A stretch of DNA of 64,000 nt from an uncultured Victivallales bacterium (GTDB lineage: Bacteria > Verrucomicrobiota > Lentisphaeria > Victivallales > UBA1829), in the NCBI GenBank assembly GCA_934661375.1, contig CAKUJH010000011.1, forward strand, positions 24,795-88,794, given 5' to 3'. The position numbers and the translations under genes were made by a program. How positions within the stretch are numbered: position 1 is the first letter of the stretch; every line of letters starts with the position of its first letter. The notes beneath the pieces are model-generated. The model searched no databases, was not told the DNA's origin, and saw only the letters and a program-made list of their open reading frames with translations. Below, one piece after another: positions 30,882 to 39,426 of the stretch.

Positions 30882-32627
30882 ATGAACGTGATGGATATAA
30901 AAGGTCCGGAGGATCTGAAAAAGATGGATCGTTCCGAATTTCCGGCACTGGCGCAGGAAATGCGCCGGATGCTGATTGAAAAACTGCACGCGCACGGCGG
31001 ACATGCCGGACCGAACTTCGGTTTTGTGGAGGCAACCATTGCGCTGCATACGGTGTTCAATTCTCCGGTGGATAAATTTGTGTTTGATGTTTCGCATCAG
31101 ACATATCCGCACAAAATGCTGACCGGACGCATGGAAGCGTTTGCCGATCCTGCACATTATGATGATGTTTCCGGATATTCCGAACCCGGTGAATCGCCGC
31201 ACGACCATTTCATTATCGGGCATACTTCGACCAGTATTTCGCTGGCGGCGGGTCTTGCCAAGGCACGGGATCTGCGCAACGAAAAATTCAATGTGATTGC
31301 GGTCATCGGCGACGGCTCGCTGTCCGGCGGGGAAGCGTTTGAAGGTCTGGACAATGTGGCGGAACAGGGAACGAACATGATTATCGTGTTCAATGACAAC
31401 CAGATGTCGATAGCGGAAAACCACGGCGGACTGTACCGGAGTCTGGCGGAACTCCGCCGCACCAACGGAACTTCCCCCTGCAATTATTTCAAGGCGCTCG
31501 GTCTGGATTACCGTTACGTGGCGGAAGGAAACAACGTGGAAAAACTGATTGCCGCGTTTGAGGAAGTCAAGGACATTGACCACCCGGTGGTGGTGCATGT
31601 CAACACCATCAAAGGTTTCGGCTATGCTCCGGCGGTTGCGGACAAGGAAGCGTGGCACTGGACTACGCCCGGATTTGACATTGCGACGGGAAAACGCGAG
31701 GGCGGTGAATGGCTCGGAACCAGAGTGGCGGATCATCTGCTGAAAAAAATGAAGGAAATGCCGGAACTGGTGGTCATCAACGCCGCTGTGCCGTCGATGT
31801 GCGGATTTGACAGAACCCGCCGCGCGCTGGCGGGGAAACAGTTTGTGGACGTCGGCATCTGTGAACCTCATGCCTGCGCGTTTGCCTCCGGCATAGCCAA
31901 AGGCGGCGGACGCCCGGTCTGGAGTGTGATTTCCACATTCATTCAGCGCACATACGATCAGTTGAGTCAGGATCTCTGCATCAACAGCAATCCCGCCGTG
32001 ATTCTGGTTACGACCGGGTCGCTGCTGGGAATGAATGATGTAACGCATCTGGGCTGGTTCGACATTCCGCTGCTGTCCAATATTCCGAACCTGACGTATC
32101 TCTGCCCGACCAGCGAAAAGGAATATTTTGCCATGATGGACTGGGCAATCGCGCAGACCCGTCAGCCGGTGGCGATCCGTCAGCCGGAAAACGGAGTGGC
32201 GGAAAATGAAGTTGCCATTCTGAAGGATTATACCGGCTGCGGCTATGAAATCACCCGTGCCGGCAAAGATGTGGCGGTATTGGGACTTGGCAATTTCCAC
32301 AAGCTCGGCTCCGAACTGCTGGATGCCCTGGCGGCAAAAGGAATCCGCGGAACGCTGGTCAATCCGCGCGGGGCAACGGTTCTGGATGCGGACGTGCTGG
32401 AAAACCTGAAAAAAGAACACCGGCTGACAGTTACGCTGGAAGACGGCGTGATTGACGGCGGATTCGGTGAAAAAATTGCGCGTTATTACGGGACATCCGG
32501 CATGAAGGTTCTGGTCAAAGGTGCGCCGAAACAGTTTGCGGACCGTTATGACTATGACCGCTTCCTGCGTGACTGCGGTTTGACTGTCGGGCAGATGGCG
32601 GATGAAATTGCCGCTGTTCTGGGGTGA
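30882..32627 (+). CDS. 1-deoxy-D-xylulose-5-phosphate synthase-like transketolase
   Basis: The 581-residue TPP enzyme has DXS order: HGGHAGPNFGFVEATIALH, FDVSHQTYPHKMLTGR, GDGSLSGGEAFEGLDN (TPP-binding GDG), then the pyrimidine domain (DVGICEPHACAFASGIAKGG) and a C-terminal domain. It is about 40 residues shorter than typical Dxs and has GDGSLSGG rather than GDGAMTAG, so it may be a paralog with another role. GAAAGGAAAG precedes the ATG. The upstream MerR-type promoter links it to the redox island, which is odd for a housekeeping isoprenoid enzyme. Confidence 0.82.
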   Translation: MNVMDIKGPEDLKKMDRSEFPALAQEMRRMLIEKLHAHGGHAGPNFGFVEATIALHTVFNSPVDKFVFDVSHQTYPHKMLTGRMEAFADPAHYDDVSGYSEPGESPHDHFIIGHTSTSISLAAGLAKARDLRNEKFNVIAVIGDGSLSGGEAFEGLDNVAEQGTNMIIVFNDNQMSIAENHGGLYRSLAELRRTNGTSPCNYFKALGLDYRYVAEGNNVEKLIAAFEEVKDIDHPVVVHVNTIKGFGYAPAVADKEAWHWTTPGFDIATGKREGGEWLGTRVADHLLKKMKEMPELVVINAAVPSMCGFDRTRRALAGKQFVDVGICEPHACAFASGIAKGGGRPVWSVISTFIQRTYDQLSQDLCINSNPAVILVTTGSLLGMNDVTHLGWFDIPLLSNIPNLTYLCPTSEKEYFAMMDWAIAQTRQPVAIRQPENGVAENEVAILKDYTGCGYEITRAGKDVAVLGLGNFHKLGSELLDALAAKGIRGTLVNPRGATVLDADVLENLKKEHRLTVTLEDGVIDGGFGEKIARYYGTSGMKVLVKGAPKQFADRYDYDRFLRDCGLTVGQMADEIAAVLG

Positions 32628-32746
32628 GTTTCCGGCTGAACGTATCTTTTTTTGGAAAAAATACATTTTTTTCTGAAAAAAGAATTGGCATCACGCAACA
32701 GCAAGGAGTAAATTGCAGTCTGTAAAATAAACGACAGAGGGAAGTC

Positions 32747-34075
32747 ATGAAAAAAGGCAGAATATTCGGCTGGAAAACGGGGCGCATTGCCGCCGCGGCG
32801 GTTTTTCTGCTGCTGTATGGTCTGGCGTTTTCCGGGATGTGCGCTGCCGCGGCACCGCTGCTTCATGCACAGTTCGGACCCGCATTGATGCGTTGTCTTG
32901 CGGCGTTTTCCCTGGGGGCGCTGGGGACGGTTCTGGGGATAGTGCTGTTCACTGTTCTGTTCGGACGTTTTTACTGCTCGGTATTCTGTCCATTCGGCAT
33001 ACTGCAGGATGTGATCATCTTTCTGTCGCGGCGGAAAGCGGTGTCTGTGCCGAATCTGCCGGGACTGCGTTATGCGGTTGCGGGCGTGATGCTCGGACTG
33101 CTTTTCTGCGGCTGGAGTGCCGGATTCCTCCTGCTGGATCCGTATACGAATGCAGGCCGCATTACCGGTGCGTTTGCTGCCGGCGGCTTTGTTCCGCTGC
33201 TGGTGATTGCCGCGCTGGCGGTCTGGAAAAAACGGATTTTCTGTACGGCGGTTTGTCCGGTCGGAACTCTGCTGGGGTTGTCTGCCCGGTTCGGCGTGTT
33301 CCGTCTGGCGATCAAGGGACGCTGCGTGAAATGCGGCAAATGTGCCCGGAGCTGTCCGGCAGGCTGTATTGATCCCGCTTCGGGACGGATTGACAACGAA
33401 CGCTGTATCCGCTGCATGAACTGCATCGCGGCATGTCCGTTGGACAGTATCGGATTTGTGCTGCCGGAACACAAGGAAATTCCGGTCAATGAATCCCGGC
33501 GTGCTTTTCTGATAAACGGAGGACTTCTGCTGGCTGGAGCCGCCGCCGGTGCGGCATTGGCGAAAGCGGGTCTCGGCAAGCTGGAAGAATTTGCCCGGAA
33601 TTGGAAAATCCTGCCGCCGGGTGCCGGGAATGCGGAACGTTTTGTTTCCAGATGCACGGGCTGCCAGCTCTGCACGCAGAATTGTCCGGCGAAAATCATT
33701 GTTCCCGCAAAGGGCGGCGGTCCGGTCTCGCTGGATCTGAGCCGCGGACATTGTCATTTCGACTGCAACAGATGCTCGCAGGTGTGTCCGACCGGTGCGA
33801 TCCGTCCGCTGACTTTGGCGGCGAAACAGAAAACCAAAATAGCGGAAGCGCATTTCAATCCGCAGAAGTGCATAGTGTTTCAGAACGACGAAAAATGCGG
33901 ACGCTGTGCGGCGGTCTGTCCGGTTCATGCGGTGCTGCTGCGGAAAAACGGTACACCGCGTCCGGTGAAAACGGATCTCTGCATCGGCTGCGGCGCGTGC
34001 ATGGAAATCTGTCCTGCGCCGGAAAAAGCGATGACCGTTCATGCCATCGAAAAACAGATTCATACGGAGGCGTAA
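32747..34075 (+). CDS. NapH-like membrane ferredoxin fused to Tat-type polyferredoxin
   Basis: The 442-residue protein has four hydrophobic segments (to ~residue 165) with NapH-type FYCSVFCPFG and IFCTAVCPVGT, then two 4Fe-4S motifs (CVKCGKCARSCP, CIRCMNCIAACP). Near residues 249-272, ESRRAFLINGGLLLAGAAAGAALA is an internal twin-arginine signal-like segment, followed by further ferredoxin motifs (CTGCQLCTQNCP, CNRCSQVCP, CGRCAAVCP, CIGCGACMEICP). This resembles a NapH-NapG fusion. It could pass electrons from the quinone pool to exported reductases. larB starts 6 bp downstream. Confidence 0.85.
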   Translation: MKKGRIFGWKTGRIAAAAVFLLLYGLAFSGMCAAAAPLLHAQFGPALMRCLAAFSLGALGTVLGIVLFTVLFGRFYCSVFCPFGILQDVIIFLSRRKAVSVPNLPGLRYAVAGVMLGLLFCGWSAGFLLLDPYTNAGRITGAFAAGGFVPLLVIAALAVWKKRIFCTAVCPVGTLLGLSARFGVFRLAIKGRCVKCGKCARSCPAGCIDPASGRIDNERCIRCMNCIAACPLDSIGFVLPEHKEIPVNESRRAFLINGGLLLAGAAAGAALAKAGLGKLEEFARNWKILPPGAGNAERFVSRCTGCQLCTQNCPAKIIVPAKGGGPVSLDLSRGHCHFDCNRCSQVCPTGAIRPLTLAAKQKTKIAEAHFNPQKCIVFQNDEKCGRCAAVCPVHAVLLRKNGTPRPVKTDLCIGCGACMEICPAPEKAMTVHAIEKQIHTEA

Positions 34076-34081
34076 GCGAAG

Positions 34082-34765
34082 ATGGAGCAGTATAAGGATC
34101 TGGGCTTTGCCAAACTGGATATGACCCGCCGCAGCCGGACCGGTCTGGAGGAGACGGTTTACGGACCGGGCAAAACCTGTGAACAGCTGAAAGCGATACT
34201 GGAAGCGTTCCGGCAGGAAAATACCCCGGTGCTGACCACGAAATGTTCGCCGGAACAGGCGGAATATGTATGCGGCGGTGAGCTGCCGCTGGAATACGAC
34301 CCGGTGTCGCGGACTCTGATTTCGCTGTGGGGTCCGGCACGGAAACTCCATGGCAGAGTGGCGATCTGCACCGGCGGAACCGCGGACATCCCTGTTGCGG
34401 AGGAAGCGGCGCGCACGGCATTGTTTTTCGGTGCGGAAGTCGGACGTTATTATGATGTCGGAGTGGCGGGTCTGCACCGGCTGATGGCGAAGATCGAGGA
34501 AATCCGTCAGGCGGATGTGGTGATTGCCGCTGCCGGAATGGAAGGTGCGCTGGGCAGTGTGCTGGCGGGTCTGGTGGAAGCTCCGCTGATAGCCGTGCCG
34601 ACATCTGTCGGGTACGGAGCCAGTTTCGGCGGAATCGCGCCGCTGCTTGCCATGCTCAATTCCTGTGCGGAAGGCATGAGTGTGGTGAACATAGACAACG
34701 GATTCGGCGCCGGAGTGTTTGCCTGCCGCATGATCCGCATAATGGAAAGGAAAAGCGGGAAATGA
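34082..34765 (+). CDS. larB: Nickel-pincer cofactor biosynthesis protein LarB
   Basis: The 227-residue protein matches LarB, the PurE-like carboxylase/hydrolase acting on nicotinic acid adenine dinucleotide in nickel-pincer nucleotide synthesis. The C-terminal half has the PurE-related fold (GGTADIPVAEEAARTALFFGAEVGRYYDVGVAGLHRL, AAGMEGALGSVLAGLVEAPLIAVPTSVGYG). It overlaps larC by 4 bp, and larE follows. No larA or other recognised user of the cofactor is next to it. Confidence 0.92.
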   Translation: MEQYKDLGFAKLDMTRRSRTGLEETVYGPGKTCEQLKAILEAFRQENTPVLTTKCSPEQAEYVCGGELPLEYDPVSRTLISLWGPARKLHGRVAICTGGTADIPVAEEAARTALFFGAEVGRYYDVGVAGLHRLMAKIEEIRQADVVIAAAGMEGALGSVLAGLVEAPLIAVPTSVGYGASFGGIAPLLAMLNSCAEGMSVVNIDNGFGAGVFACRMIRIMERKSGK

Positions 34766-35958
34766 ACGGGAATATGCTGTATCTGGAAGGAGCGTCCGGG
34801 ATTTCCGGCGATATGACCGTGGCGGCTCTGCTGGATCTGGGCGGCAGCCGGGAAAAACTGGATGCCGTGCTGAAAAGCATGAACCTTGCCGGTTTTGATT
34901 ATGAGATTTCGCGCGGCAACTCGTACGGTATTGCCGGATGCTGTTTCAATGTGAACTTGCATGAAGAACATCATCATACCGTGCACGGACATACCCACGA
35001 ACACCGCAATCTGGCGGCGGTGTACGCAGTGATCGACCGCGGCGAAATGTCTGTACGGGCGCGGGCGCTGGCGAAGAAAATTTTCCGCGCCGTTGCCGAA
35101 GCGGAAGCACAAGCCCATGGCGTTCCTCTGGAACAGGTGCATTTTCATGAAGTCGGGGCGGTCGATTCCATTGTGGATATTGTGGCTGCCGCCGTGCTGG
35201 CGGATGATCTGAACATTACAGAATGTGTGGTCAGCGGTTTGACGGAAGGACAGGGAACGGTGCATTGTCAGCACGGAGATTTGCCCGTGCCGGTTCCGGC
35301 AGTGCTGAATATCGCACAGAAATATGGTATAGCCCTGCGTCCGTCGCCGGTCAGCGGGGAAATGGTAACGCCGACCGGCATAGCCATTGCCGCCGCACTC
35401 CGGACACGCCGGAGTCTGCCGTCCAGCTGCCGGATCGTGAAAACCGGAATCGGGATCGGCAAACGGGATTTCGGTCATGCGAACATTCTCCGGGTCATGC
35501 TGATTGAGGAAGAAACGGTTCCGGAGCAGGTTTATGTTCTGGAAACCAATATTGACGACGCCGCCGGTGAAACTCTGGGGCTTGCCATGGACAGACTGAT
35601 GGCGGCGGGAGCGTCCGATGTTCATTTTATTCCGTGTTTCATGAAGAAGAACCGTCCGGCTTATATCCTGCGGGTCATCGCCGCGGCGTCGGATATTCCT
35701 GCGCTGGAACGGATCATCTTTGAATCGACCACCACGATCGGAATACGGAAACTGCCAGTCGACCGCACCTGCATGGAACGGGAGACCCTGGAAGTTGCAT
35801 TGCCGTACGGCACGGTGTCGGTGAAACGCTGCACGTGGAACGGATTGACCCGGAACTATCCGGAATATGAAAGCGTGAAGGCTTTGGCGGAAAGCACCGG
35901 CAAAGATTTTCAGCTGGTTTTTGCCGCGGCGAAATTGGCGGCGGAGGAACTGAAATGA
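34762..35958 (+). CDS. larC: Nickel insertion protein LarC
   Basis: The 398-residue protein matches LarC (CTP-dependent cyclometallase inserting nickel into the pincer). The N-terminus YLEGASGISGDMTVAALLDLG is typical, and a histidine-rich stretch at about residues 67-81 (HEEHHHTVHGHTHEH) fits nickel handling. VHFHEVGAVDSIVDIVAAA and ETNIDDAAGE are further landmarks. In Lactiplantibacillus larC needs a programmed frameshift; here it is one uninterrupted frame. It overlaps larB and larE by 4 bp. Confidence 0.93.
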   Translation: MNGNMLYLEGASGISGDMTVAALLDLGGSREKLDAVLKSMNLAGFDYEISRGNSYGIAGCCFNVNLHEEHHHTVHGHTHEHRNLAAVYAVIDRGEMSVRARALAKKIFRAVAEAEAQAHGVPLEQVHFHEVGAVDSIVDIVAAAVLADDLNITECVVSGLTEGQGTVHCQHGDLPVPVPAVLNIAQKYGIALRPSPVSGEMVTPTGIAIAAALRTRRSLPSSCRIVKTGIGIGKRDFGHANILRVMLIEEETVPEQVYVLETNIDDAAGETLGLAMDRLMAAGASDVHFIPCFMKKNRPAYILRVIAAASDIPALERIIFESTTTIGIRKLPVDRTCMERETLEVALPYGTVSVKRCTWNGLTRNYPEYESVKALAESTGKDFQLVFAAAKLAAEELK

Positions 35959-36785
35959 ACCGTCTGCCGGAAATTCAGCAATATCTGCGGACATTGGCTC
36001 CGGATGGAATTGCGCTGGCATTTTCCGGCGGGGTGGACAGTTCTTTTCTGCTTGCATTGCTGAAAGAGTTGCATCAGGAAAATCCTTTTCCGCTTTTTGC
36101 CCTTACTATGCAAACGGTGTTTCAGTCAGACGAGGAAATTCGCGAAACGCGGGAATTGTCCCGTGAATCCGGCGTTCCGCTGAAACTGTTTTCTTGCGAT
36201 CCGCTGTCGCTTCCGGAAATCCGGAACAATCCGCCGGACCGCTGCTACTGGTGCAAACGATTCATCTTCAAGCAGTTCTTCGCCTTCTGCCGGGAACACA
36301 ACATCCGGAATCTGCTGGACGGAACCAATGCCGATGATCTGCATGTGTACCGTCCCGGACGGCGGGCGCTGGCGGAACTGGGGGTGATTTCTCCGCTGGC
36401 GGAATTCGGTTTCACCAAGGCGGAGATCCGCAAATGTGCTGCGGAACGCGGCCTGCACTGTCATGCCAAACCTTCGATGCCGTGTCTGGCGACCCGTTTT
36501 GAGTATGGGGTCCGCCTGACCCCGGAACGGATCGCACAGGCGGGGAAGGGCGAGGCTCTGCTCCGGAAATATGTGCCGGAAACAGCGGACGTGCGCTTGC
36601 GGGTTCATGGAAAAATGGCACGGATCGAGGTTTCGACGGAAGCATTGGCAGGGGTTCTGGAAAAACGGAAACAGATTGCCGCGGAACTGCATCTGCTCGG
36701 ATTTGAATTCGTTACGCTGGATCTGGAAGGATACCGGTCCGGCTGTTTTGATCAAGGAAAAACATTTACCGAAACGGAGGTTTGA
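35955..36785 (+). CDS. larE: Pyridinium-3,5-bisthiocarboxylate sulfur transferase LarE
   Basis: The 276-residue PP-loop enzyme has FSGGVDSS (residues 23-30) and family landmarks PPDRCYWCKRFIF (Cys97, Cys100) and PSMPCLATRF (Cys177). The sulfur-donating Lactiplantibacillus enzyme has a single cysteine here; the three-cysteine set matches LarE forms proposed to use a 4Fe-4S cluster. tatA begins immediately downstream (stop 36783-36785, ATG 36787). Confidence 0.92.
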   Translation: MNRLPEIQQYLRTLAPDGIALAFSGGVDSSFLLALLKELHQENPFPLFALTMQTVFQSDEEIRETRELSRESGVPLKLFSCDPLSLPEIRNNPPDRCYWCKRFIFKQFFAFCREHNIRNLLDGTNADDLHVYRPGRRALAELGVISPLAEFGFTKAEIRKCAAERGLHCHAKPSMPCLATRFEYGVRLTPERIAQAGKGEALLRKYVPETADVRLRVHGKMARIEVSTEALAGVLEKRKQIAAELHLLGFEFVTLDLEGYRSGCFDQGKTFTETEV

Positions 36786-36786
36786 C

Positions 36787-37002
36787 ATGTCCATTGGTTT
36801 TACGGAAATCATTCTGATTGTGCTGTTTGTGCTGATCGTATTCGGGGCGAAACGCATTCCGGAGCTGGCGCGTGCTTTGGGACGTGCCTCGTATGAGTTC
36901 AAGAAAGCGAAGAATGCGCTGGAAACCGAAGGGCGCGAATTGACGGAAGCCGCAGAAAAAGCGGCGGAAAATGAGGATAAAAAAGAAGAAAAGAAATCCT
37001 GA
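36787..37002 (+). CDS. tatA: Sec-independent protein translocase subunit TatA
   Basis: The 71-residue protein has the TatA layout: a short N-terminal transmembrane helix (IGFTEIILIVLFVLIVFG), a hinge (AKRIPELARALG) and an amphipathic helix, ending in a charged tail. The ATG at 36787 is preceded by GGAGG. Its last base overlaps the first of tatC. Several neighbouring genes encode twin-arginine signals, which fits. Confidence 0.93.
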   Translation: MSIGFTEIILIVLFVLIVFGAKRIPELARALGRASYEFKKAKNALETEGRELTEAAEKAAENEDKKEEKKS

Positions 37003-37730
37003 TGCCGGAAGAAAACGAAAACTCGCTGGTCTCTCATCTGGAGGCTTTGCGTCGGATGCTGCTGCGGATTGTCATTGTCACAGCTCTGCTGTATCCGGCA
37101 GGCTATGTGCTGGCGCCGTACGCCATTGACGCACTGGTCTGCTGGTGCTGTCCGCCGGAAATCGGCAGACTGCATTATTTTGCGCCGATGGAAGTGTTCT
37201 TTGTGCAGCTGAAACTGGCATTGGTTTTCGCTCTGGCGCTGGCATATCCGTGGAACATGGCGCAAATCTGGGATTTTCTGCGTCCGGCGCTGTATCCGAA
37301 GGAACGCAAGGCGCTGGGGTGGTGGATAGCCGCATCTTCTGTGCTGTTTTTCGGCGGCATGGCATTCTGTGTGGGATTGATTCTGCCGATGCTGATGTCC
37401 TTTTCGGGAGGTTTTGCTTCGGCGGAATTGCAGCCGATGCTGGGATTGGCGAATTTCCTGAATCTGGCGGGCTGGCTGATGCTGGCATTCGGAGTGATGT
37501 TCCAGGCGCCGGTCGTGGTTCTGCTGCTGGTGCGGTTCGGGGTGATTTCTGCGGAATCTCTCCGGAAGAAACGTCCGTACGTCATGACGGTCATTCTGAT
37601 CGTCGCCGCCATTCTGACGCCGCCGGACATCGTGAGCCAGATCATGCTGGCGGTTCCCACCTGGCTGCTGTTTGAAGCCGGTCTTTTCCTTGCAAAACGA
37701 ATGGAGGATAAACAAAATGAACAGACGTGA
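37002..37730 (+). CDS. tatC: Sec-independent protein translocase subunit TatC
   Basis: The 242-residue polytopic protein matches TatC: VSHLEALRRMLLR at the N-terminus, six hydrophobic segments, and LRPALYPKERK and RFGVISAESLRKKRPY motifs. The N-terminus overlaps tatA by one base. Its end overlaps the Tat-type aldo/keto reductase by 14 bp, tying the translocase to its probable cargo. Confidence 0.95.
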   Translation: MPEENENSLVSHLEALRRMLLRIVIVTALLYPAGYVLAPYAIDALVCWCCPPEIGRLHYFAPMEVFFVQLKLALVFALALAYPWNMAQIWDFLRPALYPKERKALGWWIAASSVLFFGGMAFCVGLILPMLMSFSGGFASAELQPMLGLANFLNLAGWLMLAFGVMFQAPVVVLLLVRFGVISAESLRKKRPYVMTVILIVAAILTPPDIVSQIMLAVPTWLLFEAGLFLAKRMEDKQNEQT

Positions 37731-39009
37731 ATTTCTGAAAAGCGCACTGACCATGGCGGCTCTTGCCCCGGTAACCCGTCTTGCCGCAAAAGCCGGACCG
37801 GACGGTGACAAGGCGTCCGACCTGAAATCCGGATTGCAGATAACGCGCCGCCGTTACAAAAATACCGGCATGACCGTGCCGCTGCTCGGTTTCGGGTGCA
37901 TGAGATTGGCGCGTATTTCGCCGGATAATCCGGCCATCGACTATCCGACGGTGCGCAAAATGATTGCCCGCGCCATGAATGCCGGCTGCAATTACTTTGA
38001 CACCGCTTACATGTACCACGGCGGAGAAAGTGAAAAATGTCTCGGCGAACTGCTGAAGGAATATCCGCGCGATTCCTATTATCTGACGGATAAGATGCCG
38101 GTCTGGTTTGCAAAGAAGGAATCGGATGTCGAGCGGATTTTCAAGGAACAGCTGGCTCGCTGCAAGACCGGTTATTTTGATTTTTACATGCTGCATTCTC
38201 TGAATGCCGCCAACTGGAAACTTGCGCAGAAATTCCATGCGTACGAATTTCTTGCCCGAATGAAGAAAGAAGGCAGGATCCGCAAACTCGGATTCTCGTT
38301 CCATGACACGCCGGAAGTGCTTAAAACCATCGTCAGGGCGCAGCCGTGGGATTTCGCGCAGATTCAGCTGAATTATCTGGACTGGGAACTGTACCGTTCC
38401 CGTGAACAGTATGAGATCCTGACTCAGGCGGAAATCCCGGTCATTGTCATGGAACCGCTGCGCGGCGGAGCGCTGGCGTCGCTGTCTCCGGACGCAACGG
38501 AAATTCTCCGCAGGTCCGATCCGGATTCCAGCAATGCAGCCTGGGCGTTCCGGTATGCCGCCAGCCTGCCGAATGTGCTGTGCGTGCTTTCCGGCATGAC
38601 TTTGCCGGAACACCTGGAAGACAACATCAAGACGTTTTCGCCGTTGAAGCCGCTGAGCGACGGAGAACGCGCCGTGCTGGATGCGGCGTTGAAAGCCCAC
38701 CGCAAGCATCTGACGGTTCCCTGCACGGCGTGCCGTTACTGCCTGCCGTGTCCGGTCGGCGTGGAAATTCCGAAAATCTTCGGAATCTACAATCAATACA
38801 AAATTTCCGGCAACCGCCGGCTGTTCAACAACAATTACCGTGCCATTCCGGAAGAATCCCGCGCGGATGCCTGCGTCAACTGCAAACGCTGTGTGCAGCA
38901 CTGTCCGCAGAAAATTCAGATTCCCGATGAACTGAAGAAGATCGACGCCGAAATGAACGGCGCAAAACTGTCTGCGCTTCAGATGCACGAAACCAAACCC
39001 TATGTCTGA
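37717..39009 (+). CDS. Tat-exported aldo/keto reductase with C-terminal 4Fe-4S ferredoxin motifs
   Basis: The 430-residue protein begins MNRREFLKSALTMAALAP, a Tat signal. The AKR barrel follows (LGFGCMRL, FDTAYMYHGGESEKCLGELL, with YHG of the active site, VIVMEPLRGGALASL), then CTACRYCLPCPVGVEIP and CVNCKRCVQHCPQKI, two ferredoxin-type motifs. GGAGG precedes the ATG at 37717, which overlaps tatC. An exported AKR cannot readily use cytosolic NADPH, so electrons may come through ferredoxins. A probable terminator follows. Confidence 0.87.
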   Translation: MNRREFLKSALTMAALAPVTRLAAKAGPDGDKASDLKSGLQITRRRYKNTGMTVPLLGFGCMRLARISPDNPAIDYPTVRKMIARAMNAGCNYFDTAYMYHGGESEKCLGELLKEYPRDSYYLTDKMPVWFAKKESDVERIFKEQLARCKTGYFDFYMLHSLNAANWKLAQKFHAYEFLARMKKEGRIRKLGFSFHDTPEVLKTIVRAQPWDFAQIQLNYLDWELYRSREQYEILTQAEIPVIVMEPLRGGALASLSPDATEILRRSDPDSSNAAWAFRYAASLPNVLCVLSGMTLPEHLEDNIKTFSPLKPLSDGERAVLDAALKAHRKHLTVPCTACRYCLPCPVGVEIPKIFGIYNQYKISGNRRLFNNNYRAIPEESRADACVNCKRCVQHCPQKIQIPDELKKIDAEMNGAKLSALQMHETKPYV

Positions 39010-39426
39010 TAAGACGCATCGCCGCATCCGGCCGCGTTCATGGTGAAACATTCCGTTATTTCCGGATGACACGTAAAACGCGGTTTTTGCAGGGAAAAGA
39101 ATAAAAAAGCCGGTTTTTTCTGTCATGGCGACTTGAAAAAGAAAACTTCAAATGCTTTTTTATAGGACGGGAGATCTCATTCGGAGGTTTTCCGGCGGGA
39201 ACGAACGGAATTTCCGGTTCCCCTGAGTTTTGACTTGACCATTTCATAAAACAGAAGCCTGTTGTGATCGGCGGGGAGGTTTATGGACTGAAACATGATT
39301 TTTCGTGACTTTTTCAAAAAGGTCACTGCTGCCGCGTCAGAAGAAGAATTGAGGCGGGAAAAGACAAGTTTTTAAGAAAAGGGCCATAATATTTTGAAAC
39401 AGGCTCTGCGTGAAAGGTTTTTTATT
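39010..39426. other. 417-bp gap before the nickel transporter
   Basis: It contains the probable terminator, a nested hairpin at about 39197-39221 (GGGAAC/GTTCCC with inner CGGAA/TTCCG), and a hairpin GTGAC/GTCAC at 39305-39326. A TTGACT/TTGACC pair at 39230-39240 has no clear -10. GGGGAGG followed by ATG-GAC-TGA at about 39272-39290 is a minimal upstream frame. I see no match to a cobalamin or NiCo riboswitch, though structure suggests a regulated leader. Confidence 0.4.
39032..39088 (+). terminator. Probable terminator after the aldo/keto reductase
   Basis: CCGCGTT (39032-39038) pairs with AACGCGG (39077-39083) around a 38-nt loop that has an inner hairpin, and TTTTT follows. The loop is longer than usual, so the call is moderate. 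Confidence 0.45.

Noticed and set aside
30147..32666. An 839-codon antisense frame over the flavoprotein and DXS-like genes
   Set aside because: It spans two well-supported plus-strand genes and their promoter and shows no domain pattern. It is a shadow frame.
38420..38730. Antisense frame within the aldo/keto reductase
   Set aside because: Short, without start signals, and lying entirely in a gene with strong family motifs.
39090..39426. Cobalamin or NiCo riboswitch before nikMN
   Set aside because: The conserved boxes of these riboswitches could not be matched by eye; only general hairpins are present.
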